A stretch of DNA of 64,000 nt, taken from assembly GCF_004014715.1 (NCBI RefSeq), contig NZ_CP034834.1, forward strand, positions 1,054,001-1,118,000, written 5' to 3'. The notes beneath the pieces were generated by a model. It was not told the DNA's origin and ran no database searches. It worked only from the letters and a program-made list of their open reading frames with translations. The DNA comes from Pseudoalteromonas sp. R3. GTDB taxonomy: Bacteria; Pseudomonadota; Gammaproteobacteria; Enterobacterales; Alteromonadaceae. Positions within the stretch are counted from its first letter, which is position 1; the number at the start of each line of letters is the position of its first letter. A program made the translations under genes and the position numbers. Of the stretch, positions 9,953 through 17,820 are shown piece by piece.

Positions 9953-11221
9953 ATGCAGTATATCGATGATACCAGTGCTCAGGACAGCCAATTAGAGAAA
10001 AAACATAACTATAAACGCTATTTCCTGATCATCGCTGGTGTAATTATTTCATTATATTTTGTTGTTCCTCAAATGCTTGCGTGGGCAAGTGGTGAGAGCG
10101 CCGTCAGAATGGACAATATTCATGTTGCACAAGTGCGCCGTGGTGAATTTGTCAGAGATATTTCAGTCCAGGGGCGGGTCATTGCGGCGCGCAGGCCAAC
10201 TCTATACAGCCCCGCCGAAGGGACAGTGACTTATCTTGTGACTGCCGGAGATTCTGTCGAAATTAACCAGCCACTGGCTCAGATAGACAGTCCTGAACTT
10301 AAGAGCTTGTTGGCACAAGAACAGGCTGAATTAACACGTTTGGGCACTCAGTTAGAGCGGGAAAAAATTCAGGCGAAGAAGCAAGACCTGGCACAAGAAA
10401 ATTACCTGGGGAAAGCCATGGTGGCGTTAAACGCAGCAAAGCGAGAAATGCGCCGTAATGAAGAAGGTAAAAAGAACCAAGTTGTCAGCGACATTGACTA
10501 TCAAAAAGCCAAAGATGAGCTGGAGAATGCGCAGCGAGAACACCGCCTTGCAGTCAAAGAAGTGGCTCTGTTAAAAGAAAGCCAGAAGTTTGAGATCCAG
10601 ACGCGTGCCATTGAATTACAAGCGCAGCAGGTGCTTGTTGATGAGTTGCAGCGACGTGTTGCATCGTTGGAAATTCGCTCTCCGGTAAATGGTATTGTTG
10701 GTAACCTGAGTGTCGATCAGAAGAATTCGGTTGCGAAAAACCAGCCACTACTGAGCGTGGTGGATTTGTCTCACTATGAGGTTGAGGTCAATATTCCGGA
10801 AAACTATGCGGATGACTTAGCGCTGGGCATGCCAGCACAAATTACACTAAATGGCCGAGCATATGCTGGTGAATTGACTGCCATATCACCTGAAATCGTA
10901 CGTGGACAGGTCGAAGGTAAGATACGCTTTAAAGAAACAGACATTACCGGACTCAGGCAAAACCAGCGTCTGACCAGTCGTATTGTCCTGGAAGAAAAGT
11001 CTGGTGTGACCTATTTACCCCGTGGCCAGTTTGTCGATGCGTACAGTGGCAAGTATGCCTATGTACTTGATGATGGTAGTGCCGTTAAAAAATCTATCAG
11101 CCTTGGCTCAAAAAGTCTGGGGCAGGTGGAGGTACTGTCCGGGTTGACGGTCGGTGAAACAGTCATTATCTCTGACACTCGCATGTTTAATAGTGCGGAG
11201 CGTGTGAGGGTCGTTCAGTAA
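9953..11221 (+). CDS. MacA/HlyD-family periplasmic adaptor subunit
   Basis: The 422-residue protein has one N-terminal membrane anchor (about residues 24-44), then a lipoyl/barrel-sandwich half (SPAEGTVTYLVTAGDSVEINQPLAQIDSPEL), a long coiled-coil hairpin (about 115-220), the second barrel half (LEIRSPVNGIVGNLSVDQ) and a beta-barrel domain. It would bridge an inner-membrane transporter and an outer-membrane channel. The two genes that follow encode MacB/FtsX-type permeases, so it probably belongs to a tripartite ABC exporter rather than an RND pump. The start is preceded by AAGGACG. An 84-base gap separates it from the first permease; no ATPase lies in it. Confidence 0.9.
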   Translation: MQYIDDTSAQDSQLEKKHNYKRYFLIIAGVIISLYFVVPQMLAWASGESAVRMDNIHVAQVRRGEFVRDISVQGRVIAARRPTLYSPAEGTVTYLVTAGDSVEINQPLAQIDSPELKSLLAQEQAELTRLGTQLEREKIQAKKQDLAQENYLGKAMVALNAAKREMRRNEEGKKNQVVSDIDYQKAKDELENAQREHRLAVKEVALLKESQKFEIQTRAIELQAQQVLVDELQRRVASLEIRSPVNGIVGNLSVDQKNSVAKNQPLLSVVDLSHYEVEVNIPENYADDLALGMPAQITLNGRAYAGELTAISPEIVRGQVEGKIRFKETDITGLRQNQRLTSRIVLEEKSGVTYLPRGQFVDAYSGKYAYVLDDGSAVKKSISLGSKSLGQVEVLSGLTVGETVIISDTRMFNSAERVRVVQ

Positions 11222-11305
11222 AAACTTTATGGAACAGCGCGCGAACGAAACAGAGTTCGCGCCAGTCCTACGCGATTAATAAACGCAACAATATGTGGAG
11301 GAAGC

Positions 11306-12640
11306 ATGCTGATGAGATACTATTTCAAACTGGCCTGGATAAGCTTCAAACAAACTCCACTATTAAGTTCCTTAATCGTGGTCACGATTGCGGTCGGGAT
11401 TGCTGCAACCATGATAACTTACACTATCAGCTACATGATGAACAAAGAGCCAGTACCAGGTAAAGCTGACTCTCTTTATCTGGTTCAGCTAAATAGTTGG
11501 GACCCTCAAAAAGCCTATTACAGTCAGGGAGAAGATGAACGGGTTCCTCCCTATCTTACCTATCAGGACATGCAAAACTTATGGCGTGCGGATCAGGCAA
11601 GGCGCCATGTCCCCATCAGTGGTTACAGAGATCAACTTAAGTTGCCACAGCAGGCTGACTCTGATGCAAAAACAGCATTGGTACGTTCGACCAGTCGGGA
11701 TTTTTTCAGTGCATTTAATGCTCCAATTCGGTTTGGCAGTCCCTGGTCAGTTGAAGCAGACAGGCAGGGGGAGTTAGTCGCAGTGATCAGTGCTGATGTA
11801 AATCAGCGACTATTTAATGGACAAAACTCAGTTGGACAATCTATTCGATTGGGAGCACTTGAGTACCGAATCGTTGCTGTTTTGGATAACTGGCCTATCC
11901 TGCCACGGTTTTACGGCGAGGCGATGCGTGCATTTCGCAAGCCCAGAGATGTATTTATTCCCTTTGAAACACAAGTACGTAACGAGCTATGGTCGTCTAA
12001 TTTACAAGCTTTTGAGTGCTGGCGTGATCCGGAAGATAGTTCATTCGAAGCGTTCTTGTCTTCGGAGTGTGTCTGGGTTTACTTCTGGGTAGAGCTCAAT
12101 GGGCCCTCTGAGCGCCTTGAATATGAAGAGTTTCTGTATTCCTATGTTCAGGAGCAGCGAGCGTCAGGGCGATTTCAACGTAAAATCATCAATAAGCTAA
12201 GCACCCCTGTGGAATACCTGACTCAGCGTGAAGCCATCTCGCAGGATAACCATATGGCACTGGGGCTGTCATTATGCTTTTTGATACTTTGCCTGCTCAA
12301 TAGCACGAACCTGATGATGGCTAAGTTTCACACTAAGACCCTCGAAGTCAGCTTGCGGCGCGCCGTCGGGGCCAGCAAACGACAGGTATTTCACCAGTTC
12401 TGTATTGAAACTCTGTTGCTTGGCACATTTGGCGGGGCACTTGGGCTAATATTAGCGCTGCTGGGACTCAAGGTGTGCAGTCAGGTTTATCAGCACCTGA
12501 GTAGCGATCTGATGCAAATGGATATGTTTATTGTGGTGTTAACCCCCTTAATTGCGATATCTGCCAGTGTATTATTTGGCTTATTGCCCGTTATTCGTGC
12601 CAGTCGTATTGAGCCCGCCAGTCAGCTTAACAGTGTATAA
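11306..12640 (+). CDS. ABC transporter permease, MacB/FtsX type (first of two)
   Basis: The product has 444 residues: one N-terminal transmembrane helix (about 20-42), a large periplasmic MacB-like domain, and three C-terminal helices. The region LEVSLRRAVGASKRQVFHQF is the conserved cytoplasmic coupling segment of FtsX/MacB permeases. Unlike MacB it carries no nucleotide-binding domain. A GGAGGAAGC ribosome site precedes ATG 11306; ATG 11312 is an alternative with better spacing. The second permease starts 10 bases after the stop. Such paired permeases with an adaptor usually export peptides or lipids, or remodel the envelope. The substrate is unknown. Confidence 0.88.
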   Translation: MLMRYYFKLAWISFKQTPLLSSLIVVTIAVGIAATMITYTISYMMNKEPVPGKADSLYLVQLNSWDPQKAYYSQGEDERVPPYLTYQDMQNLWRADQARRHVPISGYRDQLKLPQQADSDAKTALVRSTSRDFFSAFNAPIRFGSPWSVEADRQGELVAVISADVNQRLFNGQNSVGQSIRLGALEYRIVAVLDNWPILPRFYGEAMRAFRKPRDVFIPFETQVRNELWSSNLQAFECWRDPEDSSFEAFLSSECVWVYFWVELNGPSERLEYEEFLYSYVQEQRASGRFQRKIINKLSTPVEYLTQREAISQDNHMALGLSLCFLILCLLNSTNLMMAKFHTKTLEVSLRRAVGASKRQVFHQFCIETLLLGTFGGALGLILALLGLKVCSQVYQHLSSDLMQMDMFIVVLTPLIAISASVLFGLLPVIRASRIEPASQLNSV

Positions 12641-12650
12641 AGGGGTGAGC

Positions 12651-13862
12651 ATGAGAGACTTGATACCAATCCTTAAAGCGTTGAATTACAGCCGCACCGC
12701 TCCTTTGTTATTCGTGCTGCAAATAGCGTTGACCTTTATGATATTAGTGAATGCCGCCTACATGGCATTGCACAAGCACAGTTTATTATCGCGTCCAAGT
12801 GGGTTGGATGAACAACATACCTTTTACGTACTCACTAACTTGCCCTCAGAAGCTACTGCAAGAGGTGCGGATATTGACCAAGATTTGCAAGCAATAAGTA
12901 ACTTGTCAGGCGTCACTTCTGCGTCAGTTACATCTGGGATACCTCTGACTGGTTGGGGGCGCTTTCTGGAAGTCGCGACTCAGGCTGATAGTGAGTATGA
13001 TACTTTCAGTGGTTATTATGGAGGTGATAACTCGCTACTTGAAACTATGGGGTTAGAGTTGATTGCGGGGGAAGGCTTTTCACAGACACCGCTGTTTGCA
13101 GAAACAGATGGGTTTCGTATTGCAACAGAGATCATCATCACACAAGCGCTCGCACAAGCACTTTATCCCGACGACTGGCGCCAGGTTGTAGGACAGACTA
13201 TTTATATTAACAAGCGACCACAACAGGTTCGGGGGGTCGTGAAAACCTTGCAGGCTGCCTGGAGCTTTTGGGCCGTAGTGGAACATAGTGTGCTTGCGCC
13301 GGTAATAGAGACCAGTGAGTACGTTTACTACTTGGTACGCACAGAGCCAGGCCAACAGGCAGAGGTTATGGCGCAAACGATTGACTATCTGATGCGTCGT
13401 CATGGAAGAAAAGTTGAAGAGTTGCAAACATTTGAACAAGTAAAGCAGCAGAGCTATCAGGCTGAATATTCGGCCAGTATGACACTGCTGTGGGTTGTAG
13501 TGTGTTTGTCTTTGGTTACGGCGTTAGGCGTGTTTGGTCAGGCGCGTTTTGCCGTTACCCGGCGTCGCAGGCAGATAGGGATCCGGCGAGCTCTGGGGGC
13601 GCAAAAAGAGCATATAGTTGGGTACTTTATGCTTGAGAATGCACTTTTGACGGTGCTGGGCATTGGTCTGGGATGCATTGCGGCTATGCTACTGAATGTG
13701 CAATTCAGTAATTGGTTTGAGCTCGCCGTTGTGCCTGTGGAATTCCTGGTTATCGGAGGAGCGTGTATGCTGCTGCTTGGTCAGGCTGCAACTTTGGCCC
13801 CCGCTTTTCGTGCCGCCAGCGTATCACCAGCCATTACGACTCGTCTTGGGGAGCTTAGATAG
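12651..13862 (+). CDS. ABC transporter permease, MacB/FtsX type (second of two)
   Basis: This 403-residue protein (start ATG 12651, after AGGGGTGAG) has the same layout as the preceding permease: an N-terminal helix (LLFVLQIALTFMILVNAAYM), a periplasmic domain, and three C-terminal helices. The cytoplasmic signature is FAVTRRRRQIGIRRALGAQK. Together the two would form a heterodimeric membrane core served by the upstream adaptor. The frame extends upstream to 12552, inside the previous gene, but the RBS and the first helix favour 12651. The required ATPase is absent from the whole visible operon. Confidence 0.88.
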   Translation: MRDLIPILKALNYSRTAPLLFVLQIALTFMILVNAAYMALHKHSLLSRPSGLDEQHTFYVLTNLPSEATARGADIDQDLQAISNLSGVTSASVTSGIPLTGWGRFLEVATQADSEYDTFSGYYGGDNSLLETMGLELIAGEGFSQTPLFAETDGFRIATEIIITQALAQALYPDDWRQVVGQTIYINKRPQQVRGVVKTLQAAWSFWAVVEHSVLAPVIETSEYVYYLVRTEPGQQAEVMAQTIDYLMRRHGRKVEELQTFEQVKQQSYQAEYSASMTLLWVVVCLSLVTALGVFGQARFAVTRRRRQIGIRRALGAQKEHIVGYFMLENALLTVLGIGLGCIAAMLLNVQFSNWFELAVVPVEFLVIGGACMLLLGQAATLAPAFRAASVSPAITTRLGELR

Positions 13863-13918
13863 ACTCATCTATACGTAACTTGTTATGATAGCGGCTATAG
13901 AAGTGAATCGTGGTAACT

Positions 13919-14332
13919 ATGTTAAAGCTATCAAATAATGTTGAACTGGCTGCTTGGGAAATTGAATTGACAGCGATCCGAGCGCAGGGGGCCGGTGGGC
14001 AAAATGTTAACAAGGTGTCCTCTGCGATTCACTTGAGGTTTGATATCAAACGGTCAACCTTACCTGCTTTCTACAAAGAGCGATTACTGGCCTTGCAAGA
14101 TAGCAGGATCAGTAAAGAGGGCGTGGTTGTCATTAAAGCACAGAATTTTCGCACTCAGGAACAGAATCGCGAAGATGCATTGGAGCGGTTAAAGACATTG
14201 ATACTCGCGGCCATAAAAGTAGAAAAGAAGCGCAGGGCTACTAAACCAACGCGCAGTTCTCAGCGCAAGCGTTTGGACAGTAAAAGCAAACGTGCCCAGA
14301 CTAAAGCGATGCGCGGGTCGGTTAAATTCTAA
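13919..14332 (+). CDS. arfB: Alternative ribosome-rescue factor ArfB (peptidyl-tRNA hydrolase)
   Basis: The protein of 137 residues contains the class-I release-factor GGQ motif in TAIRAQGAGGQNVNKVSSAI and the family-specific HLRFDIKRSTLP and KERLLAL segments. The C-terminal tail is rich in lysine and arginine (KKRRATKPTRSSQRKRLDSK), as in E. coli ArfB (YaeJ), where it enters the empty mRNA channel of stalled ribosomes. GGQ catalyses peptidyl-tRNA hydrolysis. A GTG at 13910 opens the frame three codons earlier, but ATG 13919 gives the family-like start. The gene stands alone and converges with the sensor kinase gene. Confidence 0.93.
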   Translation: MLKLSNNVELAAWEIELTAIRAQGAGGQNVNKVSSAIHLRFDIKRSTLPAFYKERLLALQDSRISKEGVVVIKAQNFRTQEQNREDALERLKTLILAAIKVEKKRRATKPTRSSQRKRLDSKSKRAQTKAMRGSVKF

Positions 14333-14342
14333 TATCAATGAG

Positions 14343-15593
14343 CTAGTCACTCATCAGGGGCAACGCCAATCTAAACTTGGCTCCGCCGAGATCAGACTCC
14401 CCCACCTGACAAGTGGTGTCATGCCAGGACAGGATTTTACTGACAATGGCCAGCCCAAGGCCAAATCCGCCGGTTTCTTTACTTCGGCTTTTGTCTAGTC
14501 TGGAAAATGGCTGAAAAACTTGTTCTCGTTTGGACTCAGGAATGCCTGGGCCATCATCTTCCACTGTGAATTGAGCCATATTCTGTTGTATTGTCAGTGT
14601 GACTTTGATTGTACTGTGGCCATATTTGTCAGCATTTTGCAGCAGGTTTTGTACTACTCTGGATAACTGGTGTGGATCGCATTTTACTGGAATATCTGAC
14701 TTGATATTGAGGACAAGGTGCTTGTCCGTTGTGCGTCTGAGCTTGTCAAGTTGATCCAGGATGAGAGGTGCCAGATCGCACCGTTGCATATGTAGTTGTT
14801 GATTTGCAAACTCCAGCCGCGCATAACTGAGCATCTCGTCAATCAGCACTTCCATTTCTGTTACATCCTCTTCCATGGCTGCGACTTGCTCAGGGTCCTT
14901 TGGGGCGAGCATGGCAAGCGCAAACTTTAACCTTGCAAGAGGCGTTCTGAGTTCGTGAGAGACAGCATTAACAAGCTGTTTTTGGTTACTCATCAGGCTG
15001 GCGGTTTTCAGCGCCATTTTTTCAATTTGCTGGGTCAAAGTATAAATAGCAGAGAACCGTGAGCGTGTTGGAGTGAGTTCAAGAGAGCCTGATGCAAGTT
15101 TTTCGGATGTGCGCTTTAGTTGCACCAGGTCTACCCACAGTGGTCTGAGCCAAAGCACCAATAGCAGTGCTAATAGGGAAAATGAGAGAAATTTAATTGT
15201 ATATTGTTTTATCGTCGCGGATTGCGCTGGCGCAAAAGGACCAAGTTGTACAACCGATGTACCATTGATCACGAATAGGATCAGGGCGTTTCCAGTGTCA
15301 TCAAATGAGGTGATAATTTCCCCGTTTTTGAGTGCTGCCAGTTGCTCAGGCAACCAGGCAACATCTTCGTACGGAAACACAGTTAGTTGTGTTTGGGTAC
15401 TTAAAAACGACGCAAAATCTGCTTCGTTTAAATGCGTTAATGCCTGTTGGTAGTGTCTTGCCACAGCAGTGGCGTGACGTAAGTCGTCAGGTGCCTGCTC
15501 AACCCAATTGCGCCACACAGCCTCACTGCCCTGATTTATAGCAATAATACTGGCAAATACCACAATATATAGGCTAACAAGCAACCGCAACAC
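14343..15593 (-). CDS. Sensor histidine kinase, RstB-like
   Basis: The 416-residue kinase has a first transmembrane helix at residues 3-20, a periplasmic sensor of about 115 residues, a second helix (FLSFSLLALLLVLWL), a HAMP region, a HisKA box with VSHELRTPLARLKFAL, and an HATPase domain with LLQNADKYG, VEDDGPGIPES and GFGLGLAIV. It lies 6 bases after the response regulator gene in a four-gene reverse operon. Its layout and partner resemble E. coli RstB, but the signal is unknown. The operon context (MipA-like porin and DUF3019 protein) suggests an envelope or cation stress input; this is inference. Confidence 0.9.
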   Translation of the reverse strand: MLRLLVSLYIVVFASIIAINQGSEAVWRNWVEQAPDDLRHATAVARHYQQALTHLNEADFASFLSTQTQLTVFPYEDVAWLPEQLAALKNGEIITSFDDTGNALILFVINGTSVVQLGPFAPAQSATIKQYTIKFLSFSLLALLLVLWLRPLWVDLVQLKRTSEKLASGSLELTPTRSRFSAIYTLTQQIEKMALKTASLMSNQKQLVNAVSHELRTPLARLKFALAMLAPKDPEQVAAMEEDVTEMEVLIDEMLSYARLEFANQQLHMQRCDLAPLILDQLDKLRRTTDKHLVLNIKSDIPVKCDPHQLSRVVQNLLQNADKYGHSTIKVTLTIQQNMAQFTVEDDGPGIPESKREQVFQPFSRLDKSRSKETGGFGLGLAIVSKILSWHDTTCQVGESDLGGAKFRLALPLMSD

Positions 15594-15599
15594 AGTACA

Positions 15600-16289
15600 T
15601 TATTCCCAGGCAGACTTTGAGCACAGGTAACCTTTGCCCCAAACGGTAATCAGCCGGTAGGGTTGTTCCAGGTTGTCGTTGAGCTTTTTGCGTAATCTGG
15701 AGATCCGCACATCGACACTTCGGTCTAAGCCATCGTATGGTCTGCCAACCACTTCAGTGTATATATGTTCGCGACTTAAGGTTTCTCCTGCGTGTCTGGC
15801 AAGCTCCCACAGAAGATCAAACTCATAGCTGGTCAGTTCGATCTCTTGCTCGCTCAGATAGGTTTTTCTTGCCGCTTTATCTATGTGAAGCTGTCCTAAG
15901 GTCAGTGTATCAGTGTTATCTGTTTGTTTGCCCTGGCGACGCAATAGCGCGTTCAGTCGAGCCAGCAGTACATATGGCTCAACGGGCTTGATTACATAGT
16001 CATCAGCACCAATTTCCAGGCCTCGAACATGGTCGAAGTCGCTGTCCTTTGCTGTTAAAAATAATACTGGTCCCGGGTAATCTGGTCGTACCCTGCGGCA
16101 TATCTCAAAGCCATCCAGATTGGGCAGCATAATGTCGAGAATCACTATGTCAGGTTGTTCCTGAATGATTTTCTCCGGAGCCAGGGCGCCATCATGGATC
16201 AGGGTGACATCGTAATTATTACTTTGTAAAAACTGCCCGGTAAGTTGAGCGAGTCTTTCATCATCTTCTACCAGAATGACTTTGGTCAT
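15600..16289 (-). CDS. OmpR-family response regulator, RstA-like
   Basis: The protein is 229 residues from ATG 16289. The receiver has VILVEDDE, the phosphoacceptor in IVILDIMLPN and the lysine in VIKPVEP. The C-terminal winged helix contains YDGLDRSVDVRISRLRKKLNDN and ends GKGYLCSKSAWE, strikingly like RstA including the terminal Trp-Glu. The frame extends to 16304, but ATG 16289 shares its A with the stop of the upstream DUF3019 gene (TAATG), which marks coupled translation and gives the usual N-terminus. Its targets probably include its own operon. Confidence 0.92.
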   Translation of the reverse strand: MTKVILVEDDERLAQLTGQFLQSNNYDVTLIHDGALAPEKIIQEQPDIVILDIMLPNLDGFEICRRVRPDYPGPVLFLTAKDSDFDHVRGLEIGADDYVIKPVEPYVLLARLNALLRRQGKQTDNTDTLTLGQLHIDKAARKTYLSEQEIELTSYEFDLLWELARHAGETLSREHIYTEVVGRPYDGLDRSVDVRISRLRKKLNDNLEQPYRLITVWGKGYLCSKSAWE

Positions 16290-16687
16290 TAGAATAAACT
16301 CCAATCGGTTTTCAGTTTTCTGCGGTACTTAGTGCTAACCACTGCATTGACTTTCACGGTCTTCTTGGCAAGAGTATGCTGTTTGGTATCTCTCAGGCTA
16401 AACTCCATATTTTGTGCAAGTTTGACTGCTAGTTTGGCTGTTCCCTGGTTGCTGCTTTCCCAGCAGTGCAATTGCTTATTTTCCTGATACAGGCATAGGT
16501 TTTCTGGCACAGCGTGGTGCCAGTTTACCCGGATGGTCATTTGGCAGGTTTGTCCTTGTGTCTTGACCATACATACCAATGGCTTAATCTCAAATAACGG
16601 TGGTGGTTCTGTACTGGCCTGTAAAGAGCCTGAGCACCATAAAAGCACTCCGGCAGACAGGCCGTACGGAGGGCGGCTAGAACGCAT
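16289..16687 (-). CDS. DUF3019 family exported protein
   Basis: The 132-residue protein has a short N-terminal signal-like segment (about residues 1-25, ending LQASTEPP) and then the DUF3019 pattern: LFEIKPLVCMVKTQGQTC, VNWHHAVPENLCLYQ and LHCWES, with four conserved cysteines that may form disulfides in the periplasm. The function of DUF3019 is unknown; it recurs beside MipA/OmpV proteins and RstAB-like systems in marine gammaproteobacteria. Its start overlaps the end of the MipA gene by 11 bases, and its stop overlaps the response regulator start by one base. Confidence 0.82.
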   Translation of the reverse strand: MRSSRPPYGLSAGVLLWCSGSLQASTEPPPLFEIKPLVCMVKTQGQTCQMTIRVNWHHAVPENLCLYQENKQLHCWESSNQGTAKLAVKLAQNMEFSLRDTKQHTLAKKTVKVNAVVSTKYRRKLKTDWSLF

Positions 16688-17660
16688 AAAGGCCTCCGAT
16701 GAAGACTGATGTGGTATAGCCTTCCTCTATAATTGGACTGTTTGCGATACTCGAACCAAGCCATTGATGTTTTGCCGTGAATTTAAACTGCCAGCTTTTT
16801 GTTAGTTTATGATTATAAGCAATACCGACATAGGGATTAACGGTACTATCTACCTGATAGTGGAAATGTGTGAGATCGGTATCTCTGTCTGTGATGCCAT
16901 AGTAATAGCTACCTAATTTTGCATCTTTGTAATCTATACCTAGTTTAAACTGCAACTGTGCATATTTAGGCTGACCAAAAGGCAGTGTGTAACTATAGCC
17001 AAGAGAGCTATGAAACCCTTTATAAATCCCCCGAACGTCGTGCAGCAATCTTATTGTTAGTTTGTGTTGTTCAGAGATGTACCAGTGTGCCAGTATGCCA
17101 CTGTCTATTGCCCACTTTCTCTTAGCCAGATCTTCAAAGGTTAAGGACGGTGGTTTTGTCTGTACTGGAGTTCGGTCATTGTTTATGACAGGAACGTAGC
17201 CACTGATTCCTTTTGGCTGGCTGATGTTTCCCTCGTTATCGGGAGTTGCGCCACCATTACTGGAAGGGATTTGGGGCTCAGGAAAGTCTACCCGTTCACT
17301 TATGTCTGGAGAAAGCGTGTTTGATCGTAACAGAGTACCGGGCCGGGAGCGGGAAAAAAATGCCTGCTCTGAGTTGAGTTCTGCAATCCAGCTGACGTCG
17401 AATGACTGCTGGTTGACAAATGTGTAACCGATCGCCGTGTTATCAAGAAAGAAACGATCACCATAATAACTGATATAAGGTAATACGATCAGTGGGGAGT
17501 GTTCCCCATCTTTCAGAGGGTTGGTTGCAACACCTGCTCCCACGGCCACTGAAACTTCCCATTGTGACACCTCAATACAGTTTTCTGGCTGTGTGTCACA
17601 GTTAGCAAAAGCCATACTACTCAACAACATTGAGCCAATCACACCTGACAGACGTTTCAC
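16677..17660 (-). CDS. MipA/OmpV family outer-membrane protein
   Basis: The 327-residue product has a cleavable signal peptide (residues 1-19, ending SSMAFA), then the MipA/OmpV opening WEVSVAVGAGVATNPL and LIVLPYISYYGDRFFLDNTAIGY. It finishes with alternating beta-strands and a terminal FIGGLYAF with the outer-membrane C-terminal phenylalanine. MipA in E. coli interacts with MltA and MrcB; OmpV proteins are implicated in osmotic and antimicrobial responses. A proline- and glycine-rich insert (about residues 120-160) is probably a surface loop. GTG start preceded by AGGGAG. First gene of the reverse operon mipA-like, DUF3019, regulator, kinase. Confidence 0.88.
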   Translation of the reverse strand: MKRLSGVIGSMLLSSMAFANCDTQPENCIEVSQWEVSVAVGAGVATNPLKDGEHSPLIVLPYISYYGDRFFLDNTAIGYTFVNQQSFDVSWIAELNSEQAFFSRSRPGTLLRSNTLSPDISERVDFPEPQIPSSNGGATPDNEGNISQPKGISGYVPVINNDRTPVQTKPPSLTFEDLAKRKWAIDSGILAHWYISEQHKLTIRLLHDVRGIYKGFHSSLGYSYTLPFGQPKYAQLQFKLGIDYKDAKLGSYYYGITDRDTDLTHFHYQVDSTVNPYVGIAYNHKLTKSWQFKFTAKHQWLGSSIANSPIIEEGYTTSVFIGGLYAF

Positions 17661-17820
17661 TTTTCCACTGCTCCCTATTTTGCACAGTGGTACTTTACCA
17701 ATTAAATTACCAATTACCAGAAAGAGTTACATTAAATAACATTTACTGTGACTGGAGTAACAGCAACTCTTTTGCAAACAGGTATGGTTATGCACATACT
17801 TAATCCCAAGGAGACAACCA

